Shown in pieces: positions 1-5,717 of a stretch of 7,245 nt of DNA. A program made the translations under genes and the position numbers. Each line of letters begins with the position of its first letter. Within the stretch, counting starts at the first letter, position 1. The notes below the pieces were generated by a model. That model worked only from the letters and a program-made list of their open reading frames with translations, was not told where the DNA came from and made no database searches. The stretch is from Pseudomonadota bacterium (GTDB lineage Bacteria > Pseudomonadota > Alphaproteobacteria > Sphingomonadales > Sphingomonadaceae): NCBI GenBank assembly GCA_023424095.1, contig JAFAEG010000105.1, forward strand, positions 1 through 7,245. The letters are read 5' to 3'.

Positions 1-1491
1 CGCCACCTCGCGCGCCGTCGCCGGGGCCGCCACCCGCACCCGCCAGGCGCTGACCGTGCGATCGGGCTTCAGCCGCGCCTCGAGCCGGGCCATTGCGGCG
101 GGACGGTATTTGTCGCCGCGTATCTCCTCCAGCCGCGACCAGGCGAGTTGCACCGGCCGCGCCAGCTGCGCCGCCATGACCACCGCCTGGCGGATCGCAT
201 CCATCTCGAACTTGCGGCCATAGCCGCCGCCGGCCTGGGTCGGATAAATGGTGACGTCGCTTTCGGCGAAACCCAGTTCGGCCGCTGCCGCCGCACGGGC
301 GAGGCTCGGCGCCTGGGTCGGCGCCCACACTTCCAGCTTTCCGCCATTGACTCGCGCGGTCGCGGTCAAAGTCTCGGGCGGCGCGCCGGGAGCGAGGCCG
401 ACGGCATAGGTCGCGCTCGGCCCATCGCCGCCGAGCGCCGAATCCGGATCGCCGCTGCGGTGGAACCAGTCGACAGAATCGTCCGCCGCCAGCGCCGCCG
501 CCAGCGCCGCGTCTATCGTGCGCGTATCCGCCCGGTCACCGTGAATTTGCCAGGTCGGCCGCATCGCCCCGACCGCGCGCTCGGCCGCCCATGTGTTGGT
601 CGCCACCGCGCCGACCCAGGACGGATTCTGGAAAGTCGCCAGCGCCTCGGGAATCGCATTGGCCGCATCGCTGTCCGCCGCGAGCAGATGCGCCCCCGGC
701 GGAGCGACCAGCACGGCGGCGAAGACCATGTCCGGCAGCCGGATGTCGCCCGCGAACAAGGCCGAGCCATCGACCTTGCCCGGCGCATCGAGGCGCGGCA
801 GCGGCTGGCCGATCAGGCGGTGGTCGCGGCCGGTGCGCAGCGGCACCTCCGCCGGCAGGGACTCGCTGGCCGCCGCCTCCGCCAGATCGGCGAAGGCGAT
901 CGCCTCATCGCCGCGCCAGACGAAGCCCGAATGGGCGGAAAGCTCGCTTGCCTCGACGCTCCATTGCCGGGCGGCGACCGCAGTCAGCAAATGCCGCGCC
1001 GCCGCCCCCGCCTCGCGCAACCTTCCTTCGAAGGCGCGCACCGAGGTCGATCCGCCGGTCAGCGCCATGCCGCTGCGCGTCGCCACTTCCTTCGCCGTCC
1101 AGCGCCGCACCGGGCCGAGCGCTTCCGGCAGCGCGCCTTGCGACAATTCCTCGGCGAGCAATTGATTGACGTAGAGCGGGTTCAAAGGCGCCGGCTCGAC
1201 CGCGACGCTGCGCCAGTCCGCGCCCAGTTCGTCGGCCAGGATCTGCGGCAAGGCGGTCATCACCCCCTGCCCCAGCTCGGTCTGCGGGACGATCACGGTG
1301 ACCTGGCCGTCCTTGCCGATCTTCAGGAAGGCATTGAGGATCGTCTCGTCCGGCCCGGCGACGAGATTCTCGCGATAGCGGCGCGGCCAGAGCGTCCAGG
1401 CGAGCGCGAGCCCGACGCCCACGCCGCCGCCGATCAGCAGCGTCCGCCGGCTGATCCCGCGTCTTTCTCCGTCGTCCCCCGCTCGTGCCAT
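1..1491 (-). CDS. IorB-type molybdopterin-binding oxidoreductase subunit, Tat-exported (C-terminus beyond window)
   Basis: Reading from the ATG at 1491 gives 497 uninterrupted codons to the window edge, so the protein is cut at its C-terminus (family members are usually about 700-770 residues). The N-terminus has a twin-arginine signal (S-R-R-T-L-L at residues 14-19) followed by a Gly/Val/Leu-rich hydrophobic stretch, implying export of a folded cofactor-loaded enzyme. Residues 72-89 (ELGQGV...LPQILADEL) and 421-429 (GGGYGRKFE) followed by 'RPVQLAWSRLEEIRGDKYRP' match the xanthine dehydrogenase-family large subunit of the isoquinoline 1-oxidoreductase beta type, which binds molybdopterin cytosine dinucleotide and oxidises aldehydes or N-heterocycles. 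Its partner would be a small 2Fe-2S subunit (IorA); none lies upstream, so it must be downstream beyond position 1 or elsewhere. AGGG at 1497-1500, 5 nt before the ATG, is the probable ribosome-binding site. The substrate cannot be deduced. Confidence 0.87.
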   Translation of the reverse strand, partial: MARAGDDGERRGISRRTLLIGGGVGVGLALAWTLWPRRYRENLVAGPDETILNAFLKIGKDGQVTVIVPQTELGQGVMTALPQILADELGADWRSVAVEPAPLNPLYVNQLLAEELSQGALPEALGPVRRWTAKEVATRSGMALTGGSTSVRAFEGRLREAGAAARHLLTAVAARQWSVEASELSAHSGFVWRGDEAIAFADLAEAAASESLPAEVPLRTGRDHRLIGQPLPRLDAPGKVDGSALFAGDIRLPDMVFAAVLVAPPGAHLLAADSDAANAIPEALATFQNPSWVGAVATNTWAAERAVGAMRPTWQIHGDRADTRTIDAALAAALAADDSVDWFHRSGDPDSALGGDGPSATYAVGLAPGAPPETLTATARVNGGKLEVWAPTQAPSLARAAAAAELGFAESDVTIYPTQAGGGYGRKFEMDAIRQAVVMAAQLARPVQLAWSRLEEIRGDKYRPAAMARLEARLKPDRTVSAWRVRVAAPATAREVA

Positions 1492-1569
1492 TACGGCCCT
1501 GATAAGCGGAGCCGGGACTCGCGGCTAGCGCCCTTGATTCGGCGGTGCGATTTGGGGCATCGCGCCGGC

Positions 1570-1851
1570 ATGGCTGCACGCATCTATCAGACGACGAAGA
1601 ACGCCCTGCAATCGGGCAAGGCCCGCGCCGGCAAATGGGTGCTGGAATTCGAATCCGGCGCCCGCCGCCGCGCCGACCCCCTGATGGGCTGGTCCGGCGG
1701 CGCCGACACGCAGACCCAGGTGAAGCTCACCTTCCCGACGCTCGAGGCCGCGAAAGCCTATGCCGATCGCGAAGGCGTCGAAGGCGTCCACATCGTCCCG
1801 GCGGCGCCAGCCAAGCTGAAGCTGCAAAGCTACGCCGACAATTTCAAATAG
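1570..1851 (+). CDS. NADH dehydrogenase accessory subunit, NDUFS4-like (ETC complex I subunit family)
   Basis: This 93-residue protein has the compact fold signature of the alphaproteobacterial and mitochondrial 18-kDa complex I subunit: 'ARIYQTTKNALQSGK' near the start, 'WVLEFE' at about 23-28, 'DPLMGWSGG' at about 36-44, 'TQVKLTFPTLEAAKAYA' in the middle and 'YADNF' at the end. In this family the protein is an accessory subunit of NADH:ubiquinone oxidoreductase on the cytoplasmic face of the inner membrane, near the NADH-oxidising arm. The ATG at 1570 is preferred because the family motifs begin a few residues after it; the frame stays open far upstream only because of high GC. No strong Shine-Dalgarno sequence is visible. 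It is divergent from the IorB-type gene with 78 bp between the starts, and it stands alone, away from the nuo genes. Repeat A begins 6 bp after the stop. Confidence 0.9.
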   Translation: MAARIYQTTKNALQSGKARAGKWVLEFESGARRRADPLMGWSGGADTQTQVKLTFPTLEAAKAYADREGVEGVHIVPAAPAKLKLQSYADNFK

Positions 1852-1856
1852 GGCCT

Positions 1857-1936
1857 AATCCTCCCTGTGAAGCGAAGCTTCATGGGGAGGGGGACCGTCC
1901 GGCGCAGGCGGATGGTGGAGGGGCAAAGCCGCCCCG
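1857..1936 (+). repeat. Palindromic element, copy A (type 1)
   Basis: This 80-bp element is 77/80 identical to copy C (2375-2454), by direct alignment. It contains an imperfect hairpin CCTCCCTG-TGAAGC / GCTTCA-TGGGGAGG with a GAA loop, a second hairpin around TCCGGC-GCA-GGCGGA, and a terminal GGGGC...GCCCC pair. The A/T pair in the first stem replaces a G/C pair in copy C, so pairing is preserved. One mismatch weakens the second stem. The reverse strand encodes the last 18 residues and the stop codon of the DUF559 gene. Confidence 0.88.
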
Positions 1937-2278
1937 AACGGCATCGAGTATCCCGGCGAGAGCGCAGTCGGCATCGGCAAAGATATGAGCCGCAGGAATG
2001 CGAAGCACTGTGAGCCCCATCGCTCGCAACGCATCGTCACGCGCGAGATCGCGCTCGGCCACCTCTGCGAAATCGTGCGCATCACCATCAATCTCGATCA
2101 CAAGCTTCGCGGGCGGGCAGTAGAAATCCGCCACATAGCGGCCGACCGGATGCTGGCGACGGAACTTGAAACCATCGGGCCGCTGGCGAAGATGATTCCA
2201 CAGGATCACCTCCGGCGGGCTCATCGCGCGCCTGAGCGCCTTCGCCCGCTTCACTGTCGCCTTCGACGTCGCGCGCAT
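1880..2278 (-). CDS. DUF559 / Vsr-like endonuclease domain protein
   Basis: The 132-residue product is essentially one DUF559 domain, the family related to very-short-patch-repair (Vsr) and PD-(D/E)XK nucleases. An N-terminal basic helix 'RAKALRRAMSPPEVILW' (11-27) precedes 'FKFRRQHPVGRYVADF' (37-52) and the core 'KLVIEIDGDAH' (58-68). D51, E62, D64 and H68 are candidate metal-binding or catalytic residues, and 'LRAMGLTVLRIP' (84-95) is the usual downstream strand. Residues 115-132 (rich in Pro, Ser and Gly) are encoded entirely by repeat A and are probably not part of the fold. The ATG at 2278 is chosen because family similarity begins near it and because GGAGG at 2283-2287, provided by repeat B, sits 4 nt upstream; a further 14 codons to 2320 would translate only repeat B. 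The cellular role is unknown. Family kinship suggests DNA cleavage or repair, not demonstrated. Confidence 0.85.
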   Translation of the reverse strand: MRATSKATVKRAKALRRAMSPPEVILWNHLRQRPDGFKFRRQHPVGRYVADFYCPPAKLVIEIDGDAHDFAEVAERDLARDDALRAMGLTVLRIPAAHIFADADCALAGILDAVRGGFAPPPSACAGRSPSP

Positions 2279-2280
2279 GG

Positions 2281-2287
2281 CCCCTCC
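2281..2287 (-). promoter_or_regulatory. Ribosome-binding site supplied by repeat B
   Basis: On the minus strand GGAGGGG followed by CC leads directly into the ATG at 2278. This Shine-Dalgarno-like run is the conserved edge (TGGTGGAGGGG) of the palindromic element, so the repeat itself provides translation initiation for the nuclease gene. Spacing of 4 nt from GGAGG is short but workable. Confidence 0.55.
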
Positions 2288-2348
2288 ACCACTCGCTTTG
2301 CGAGCGGTCCCCCTCCCCATCCTCGCTTCCGCGAGGACAGGGAGGATT
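2281..2348 (-). repeat. Palindromic element, copy B (type 1, inverted)
   Basis: Read on the minus strand, it shares the conserved blocks AATCCTCCCTGT, ATGGGGAGGGGGACCG and TGGTGGAGGGG with copies A and C. Both hairpin stems differ in sequence but remain self-complementary: TCCTCGC/GCGAGGA with a GGAA loop and CTCGC/GCGAG with an AAA loop. It lacks the CAAAGCCGCCCCG extension of A and C. It lies immediately upstream of the DUF559 start codon. Confidence 0.82.
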
Positions 2349-2374
2349 TGTCAGCGCAGCAAGCCCACCCCCTC

Positions 2375-2454
2375 AATCCTCCCTGTGAGGCGAAGCCTCA
2401 TGGGGAGGGGGACCGTCCGCCGCAGGCGGATGGTGGAGGGGCAAAGCCGCCCCG
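2375..2454 (+). repeat. Palindromic element, copy C (type 1)
   Basis: This 80-bp element is the best-formed copy. It has the hairpin CCTCCCTG-TGAGGC / GCCTCA-TGGGGAGG (14 bp with two G-T wobbles, GAA loop), a second perfect stem TCCGCC-GCA-GGCGGA extended by CCG/TGG, and the final GGGGC...GCCCC. It is in the same orientation as copy A and 26 bp beyond copy B. Together with B and the type 2 repeat D it fills the 235-bp gap between the Nudix and DUF559 genes; I see no gene in that gap. Confidence 0.88.
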
Positions 2455-2482
2455 CATCTTCAAAGGCTAGCGAAGACCAAGA

Positions 2483-2510
2483 GAGATTCCAGCTTTCGCT
2501 GGAATGACGG
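2483..2510 (+). repeat. Palindromic repeat, copy D (type 2); possible 3' end element of the lemA operon
   Basis: ATTCCAGC (2486-2493) and GCTGGAAT (2498-2505) form an 8-bp stem around TTTC, which on the opposite strand is C-GAAA-G, a GNRA tetraloop. It ends with GACGG a few bp beyond the Nudix stop codon (2514) and would fold at the 3' end of that operon's transcript, either stabilising it or marking termination. There is no T-run. It is related to copies E and F near 6190 and 6270. Confidence 0.75.
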
Positions 2511-2513
2511 CGT

Positions 2514-3047
2514 TTAGCGCGTCCCCATCATCCCGCCGCCCAGCAACAGCAGCAACCGCACGTCGATCGCGCAGCCTTCGGCGCGTTTGCCGGCGATGAA
2601 GTCCGCGACGTCGCCCAGCTTCACCTGGTGGACGATGATATTCTCCCCCTCGATCCCGCCGCCCGGACCGACGCGCTCCAGCTCTTCGGCGCGAAGCAAG
2701 GTGAAGGCCTCCGACGCCATGCCCGGCGAGGAGAAATAGCGCCCCAGGTCCACCATCCGGCCGGCGCGCCAGCCCGTCTCTTCCTCAAGCTCGCGGATCG
2801 CCGCCGCCTCGGCCGCTTCCTCTTCGCCATCGTCGCCGATCAGGCCGGCGGGCAGTTCGAGGCACATGCTGCCCAGCGGCACGCGATATTGTTCGACCAG
2901 GAGCACCGATCCCTCGTGCACGGCCAGGATCACCGCCGCGCCGATGCCGCGGGTGCGGGTCACATATTCCCACCGGCCGCGCCGTTTCGCCGCGATGAAG
3001 CGGCCTTCCCACATCACTTCTTCGGGCAAGTCCGCGTCGGGAGTCAC
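2514..3047 (-). CDS. Nudix hydrolase, ADP-ribose pyrophosphatase-like
   Basis: This 177-residue protein starts at GTG (3047), inside a GTGA overlap with the stop of the gene before it. A complete Nudix box, G-x5-E-x7-R-E-L-x-E-E-x-G-W, spans residues 71-93 and holds the metal-binding glutamates. 'EQYRVP' (52-57) and 'LELPAGLI' (63-70) just before it, and Pro108 sixteen residues after the box glycine (G92), are features of the ADP-ribose pyrophosphatase branch, which cleaves ADP-ribose to AMP and ribose 5-phosphate using Mg2+. It is cytosolic, with no signal peptide. It is the last gene of the LemA/TPM operon, an unexpected partner for membrane proteins. The frame is open to 3206, but those extra codons overlap the upstream gene and carry no family motif. 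Substrate specificity is inferred, not shown; other nucleoside diphosphate sugars are possible. Confidence 0.9.
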   Translation of the reverse strand: MTPDADLPEEVMWEGRFIAAKRRGRWEYVTRTRGIGAAVILAVHEGSVLLVEQYRVPLGSMCLELPAGLIGDDGEEEAAEAAAIRELEEETGWRAGRMVDLGRYFSSPGMASEAFTLLRAEELERVGPGGGIEGENIIVHQVKLGDVADFIAGKRAEGCAIDVRLLLLLGGGMMGTR

Positions 3048-3718
3048 AATTCGACCACCCGGTCCGGCAATTCGTTCAGATCGTCGGCACCGCGCGGCAG
3101 ATGTTCGGCCAGCACGCCGCCGACATGGCCGACCGCGAGCGCCATGCCGTGGCCGATCCTGCCCTGCCGCACCTCGTCGACCATCGCCGCCATCGCCGCG
3201 CCCCACACTTCGGGGTCGACCTTGGAGGTGATCGCCTGCTCGGCGACGATTTCGGCGCGATGCTCGGCCATGGACAGATAGATCAAGATGCCGGTGCGGC
3301 CCGTCGTCCGCCCTTCGCAGGTGGCGCGGAAATGCGCGATCGCCCGCGCCCGCACCCGGTTGGTCTTAATGAAACGGGGCGTCAGCGCGCGCAGCAAGGG
3401 CGGCCAGCCGAAGGCGAGCCGAACCAGCAGGAAGGCCAAAGCCATGCTGACGATCAGGGCCAGCATGATGCTGCCGCGCGTCCACTCCCCGTTCCAGCCG
3501 AGCAGCAAGGCACTCCACCAGTCGATCCAGCTCGCCGGCAGCAAGGCCAATTTCACCGGCACGGCGAGCATCGCCAGCGCCGCATAATGGAGCGCCACGT
3601 CGCGATAGGAATCGGATTCCGCCGCGACCAGGGTGACGATCTCGCCCGACGTGTTCGCCTCCGCCGCCGCGACCGCGTCGCTGACCAGCAGGTGGTCGGC
3701 ATCGCTCAACAAGGCCAT
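3044..3718 (-). CDS. Membrane protein with TPM domain split by transmembrane segments
   Basis: A 224-residue protein from the ATG at 3718, one nucleotide after the stop of the preceding TPM gene; upstream GGGAGGGTGG serves as ribosome-binding site. Residues 12-36 ('SDAVAAAEANTSGEIVTLVA') are the first part of a TPM-like domain. Two hydrophobic segments (about 42-63 and 82-104) interrupt it, and the second part follows at about 114-205, with 'RTGILIYLSMAEHRAEIVAEQ' (141-161) matching the core strand-helix of the TPM fold. This is the layout of the YgcG-related membrane protein commonly found beside LemA and the long TPM protein. Its function is unknown; the context suggests a membrane complex with both. 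It ends in a GTGA overlap with the Nudix gene, implying coupled translation. The frame extends upstream to 3877 only as a low-complexity Ala/Val shadow of the neighbour's glycine tail. Confidence 0.85.
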   Translation of the reverse strand: MALLSDADHLLVSDAVAAAEANTSGEIVTLVAAESDSYRDVALHYAALAMLAVPVKLALLPASWIDWWSALLLGWNGEWTRGSIMLALIVSMALAFLLVRLAFGWPPLLRALTPRFIKTNRVRARAIAHFRATCEGRTTGRTGILIYLSMAEHRAEIVAEQAITSKVDPEVWGAAMAAMVDEVRQGRIGHGMALAVGHVGGVLAEHLPRGADDLNELPDRVVEL

Positions 3719-3719
3719 T

Positions 3720-4571
3720 TCACCACCCTCCCGAGGCGCCGCCGCCACCGAACGAACCGCCGCCGCCGGAAAAGCCGCCGCCACCGCCGCCACCACCGCC
3801 CCAGGAGCCGCCGCCCCACGAACTGCCGCCGCCACCACCGCCGCGGCTGCTTTCACGGGCGGCTTCGGCCGCGGCATTGACGATGCTCCACATGATCACT
3901 TCGCCCCAGCCGCTGCTGCCGCGCCGGTAGCGCCGCCGGCGCGTCTTCCCGCCGAGCAGGGCGGGCAGCAGGAAGAAGACGAAGATCATCCCGAACACGA
4001 AGAGCGGGATCAGCCAGCTGTCATTGTCGCCCTGCTGGCTGCCGCGCCGCTCAAGGGTCGCCGCCTTGGCCCGCTCCTCGGCCACTTCAAGCGGCGCGCT
4101 CAACTGCTCGATAATGCCGTCGACGCCCGCGACGATCCCGCCCGGAATGTCGCCGTCGCGGAAGCGGGGTGTCACCCGGTCGCGGATGATAATCCACGCC
4201 ATCGCGTCGGGCAGGATCGCCTCGACCCCGTCGCCCACCTCGATCCGCACGCGGCGTTCGTTCGGCGCGATCAGGAAGATCACGCCATTATCGGCCTCGG
4301 CATTGCCGATCTTCCAGGCCCCGCCGAGCGCGAAGCCGAAATCCTCGATGCTGTAATCCTGCAGGCTCGGGACGGTGACGACGACCAATTGCCGCGTCGT
4401 GTCGCGCTCGAGCGTCTCCAGCTTCGCGGTGATCGCCGCCTCCACGTCGGGCGGCAGCAAGTCGGCCTGATCCACCACCCGCCCGGTCAGCGCCGGCAGA
4501 TCCTGGGCCGCGGCCGGGAACGCGGTCAGCGCCAGCAGCAGCGCCAGACCGAAACGGGCGAGCAGGTTCAC
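3720..4571 (-). CDS. TPM-domain (YgcG family) secreted, membrane-anchored protein with glycine-rich tail
   Basis: This 283-residue protein begins at GTG (4571), sharing GTGA with the lemA stop codon. Residues 1-22 are a Sec signal peptide ending in AAA-Q. The TPM domain runs over about 27-155: 'LTGRVVDQADLLPP' (28-41), 'RQLVVVTVPSL' (60-70), 'DNGVIFLIAPNERRVRIEVGDGVE' region (94-117) and 'GDIPGGIVAGV' (140-150). A transmembrane helix (186-207) is followed by a basic patch (209-217), so the domain should face the periplasm and the tail the cytoplasm. The final 40 residues are almost pure Gly with Ser, Trp and Phe, ending in GGW, a low-complexity tail typical of this family. TPM domains bind metal and have been called acid phosphatases or photosystem repair factors elsewhere; the role here is unknown. 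The pairing with LemA is conserved widely. Confidence 0.9.
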   Translation of the reverse strand: MNLLARFGLALLLALTAFPAAAQDLPALTGRVVDQADLLPPDVEAAITAKLETLERDTTRQLVVVTVPSLQDYSIEDFGFALGGAWKIGNAEADNGVIFLIAPNERRVRIEVGDGVEAILPDAMAWIIIRDRVTPRFRDGDIPGGIVAGVDGIIEQLSAPLEVAEERAKAATLERRGSQQGDNDSWLIPLFVFGMIFVFFLLPALLGGKTRRRRYRRGSSGWGEVIMWSIVNAAAEAARESSRGGGGGGSSWGGGSWGGGGGGGGGFSGGGGSFGGGGASGGW

Positions 4572-5149
4572 CGGCTGAAGTTCACCGTCGGCGCAACTTC
4601 GGCACCCGGCGCGGCTTCAAATGGCGTCATCGGCCGCGAGCCGTAGATCACCCGCGCGCCGATCACCGACGGGAAGGTCCGGATCGTCGTATTATACTCC
4701 CGCACCGCGTCATTATAACGCTCGCGCGAGCGGGCGATGCGGTTCTCGGTGCCTTCCAACTGCACCATCAGGGTCTGGAAATTCTCCTGGCTGCGCAGCT
4801 CCGGATAGGCTTCCTGCAGCCGCTGCAGCGTCACGTTGATGCGGTTCTGCGCCTCCGCCAGCCGAGCCATCGCGCCTTCGTCGTTCAGCATGTCCTGCGT
4901 GACCTGCACGCGCTGCGCATTGGCGCGCGCCTCGGTCACCTGGGTCAGCACCTCGCGCTCCTGCGTCGCGAAGCCGCGCACCGTCTCGACCAGATTGCCG
5001 ATCAGATCGTTGCGCCGCTGCAGATCGGCCTGGACGTTCGCCCAGGCCGCCTTCGCCGCCTCCTCCTTGGTCGGAATGGAATTGATCCCGCAGGCGCTGA
5101 GCATCAGCAAAGCGGGGGCCATGACCAGAAACAGGCGGATGCGTGGCAT
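4568..5149 (-). CDS. lemA: LemA family lipoprotein
   Basis: A 193-residue protein. The N-terminus is a lipoprotein signal peptide with lipobox L-S-A-C (Cys20), so the mature protein should be lipid-anchored, whereas many LemA proteins use an uncleaved membrane helix. The body is mostly alpha-helical: 'QRRNDLIGNLVETVRGFA' is the LemA hallmark, followed by 'EVLTQVTEARANAQ', 'LAEAQNRINVTLQRLQEAYPELRSQENF' and 'RSRERYNDAVREYNTTIRTFP', which form the antiparallel coiled bundle of the family. AGGG 7-11 nt before the ATG acts as ribosome-binding site. It is the first gene of a four-gene operon with two TPM proteins and a Nudix hydrolase. The biochemical role of LemA is unknown; the conserved pairing with TPM proteins suggests a shared envelope complex. 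It is divergent from mscL with a 74-bp shared upstream region in which I see no convincing promoter boxes. Confidence 0.93.
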   Translation of the reverse strand: MPRIRLFLVMAPALLMLSACGINSIPTKEEAAKAAWANVQADLQRRNDLIGNLVETVRGFATQEREVLTQVTEARANAQRVQVTQDMLNDEGAMARLAEAQNRINVTLQRLQEAYPELRSQENFQTLMVQLEGTENRIARSRERYNDAVREYNTTIRTFPSVIGARVIYGSRPMTPFEAAPGAEVAPTVNFSR

Positions 5150-5211
5150 TTGCGAACCCTCGCGCTAAAATAGGTGCATCGGATTTAGGCCGTTCGTTCC
5201 GGAGCGGCAAC

Positions 5212-5218
5212 AGGGAGG
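5212..5218 (+). promoter_or_regulatory. Strong Shine-Dalgarno sequence fixing the mscL start
   Basis: AGGGAGG lies 5 nt before the ATG at 5224. It decides between this start and an in-frame ATG at 5143, which would add 27 residues with no family match and overlap the lemA start. Confidence 0.8.
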
Positions 5219-5223
5219 CTGTT

Positions 5224-5655
5224 ATGTTGTCAGGGTTCAAAGCGTTCATCATGCGCGGCAACGTCGTCGATCTCGCCGTCGCGGTGATCATCGGCGCCGC
5301 CTTCACCAAGATCGTCACCTCGCTGACCGAGGATGTGATCATGCCGGTGGTCGGCTGGCTGTTCGGCGGCCTCGACTTCGCCAATCGCTTCATCCTGCTC
5401 GGCAACGTGCCCGCTGGCGTCGACCGCGGCGATTATGCCGCGCTGAAGGAAGCCGGCGTGGCGATGCTCGGCTACGGTGCCCTGATCTCGGCGGCGATCA
5501 ACTTCCTGATCGTCGGCTTCATCATCTATCTGATGGTGCGCGCCATCGCGAAGGCGATGCCGAGCAAGGACGTCCCGGCCGAGGCGGAGCCCGCCGACAT
5601 CGCGCTGCTGCGCGAAATCCGCGACGAGCTGCGGGCTGGCAAGGCCCAAGGCTGA
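5224..5655 (+). CDS. mscL: Large-conductance mechanosensitive channel MscL
   Basis: The 143-residue length is usual for MscL (about 130-150). The N-terminal amphipathic helix 'GFKAFIMRGNVVDLAVAV' (4-21) leads into the pore-lining first transmembrane helix, with the conserved 'RGNVVDLAVAVIIGAAF' signature (11-27). A periplasmic loop (about 45-80) contains 'GGLDFANRFILL'. The second transmembrane helix is at about 83-108 ('INFLIVGFIIYLMVRA'), and the C-terminal cytoplasmic helix 'ADIALLREIRDELRAGK' (124-140) forms the bundle that caps the pentamer. MscL opens a wide, non-selective pore in the inner membrane when turgor rises suddenly, releasing solutes in hypo-osmotic shock. It has its own strong ribosome-binding site and is transcribed away from the lemA operon; a GC-rich hairpin follows the stop codon. 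Confidence 0.97.
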   Translation: MLSGFKAFIMRGNVVDLAVAVIIGAAFTKIVTSLTEDVIMPVVGWLFGGLDFANRFILLGNVPAGVDRGDYAALKEAGVAMLGYGALISAAINFLIVGFIIYLMVRAIAKAMPSKDVPAEAEPADIALLREIRDELRAGKAQG

Positions 5656-5665
5656 CCTCCTTAAG

Positions 5666-5688
5666 CCCTCTCCCCCATGGGAAGAGGG
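5666..5688 (+). terminator. Hairpin after mscL, possible terminator
   Basis: CCCTCTCCC (5666-5674) can pair with GGGAAGAGGG (5679-5688) around CCAT with a single bulged base, 10 bp beyond the mscL stop codon. There is no following T-run, so it may stabilise the 3' end, depend on Rho, or be a decayed copy of a short palindromic repeat. Confidence 0.4.
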
Positions 5689-5717
5689 AGTCAGGCAGCG
5701 GCACGCAATTGCGCGCA

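Larger units (their letters stand above)
1857..2348 (-). mobile_element. Candidate composite unit: DUF559 nuclease gene between inverted palindromic repeats
   Basis: Copy A (plus orientation, 1857-1936) and copy B (minus orientation, 2281-2348) form inverted ends around a single minus-strand nuclease gene with no spare DNA: the start codon is 2 bp inside copy B and the stop codon lies within copy A. The arrangement resembles REP/RAYT units, where palindromes flank a transposase gene, but the enclosed protein is a Vsr-like nuclease. No target-site duplication is visible outside the two ends. Mobility is inference from architecture only; an ordinary gene that happened to receive two repeat insertions is the alternative. 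Confidence 0.35.

Noticed and set aside
148..1851. A 567-codon plus-strand open frame
   Set aside because: Only its last 93 codons (from 1570) are real, as the complex I subunit. The rest is an Arg/Ala-rich antisense shadow of the IorB-type gene on the minus strand, which shows clear family motifs.
2279..2320. 14-codon N-terminal extension of the DUF559 protein
   Set aside because: It reads entirely through repeat B and would place the repeat's ribosome-binding site inside the coding region.
3719..3877. 53-codon N-terminal extension of the second TPM protein
   Set aside because: It would translate the glycine-tail region of the neighbour in another frame as an Ala/Val run; the ATG at 3718 has a ribosome-binding site and ideal coupling to the preceding stop.
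3633..4646. Long plus-strand open frame of 337 codons
   Set aside because: It is antisense to the two TPM genes and low in complexity where it opposes the glycine-rich tail; no motifs of its own.
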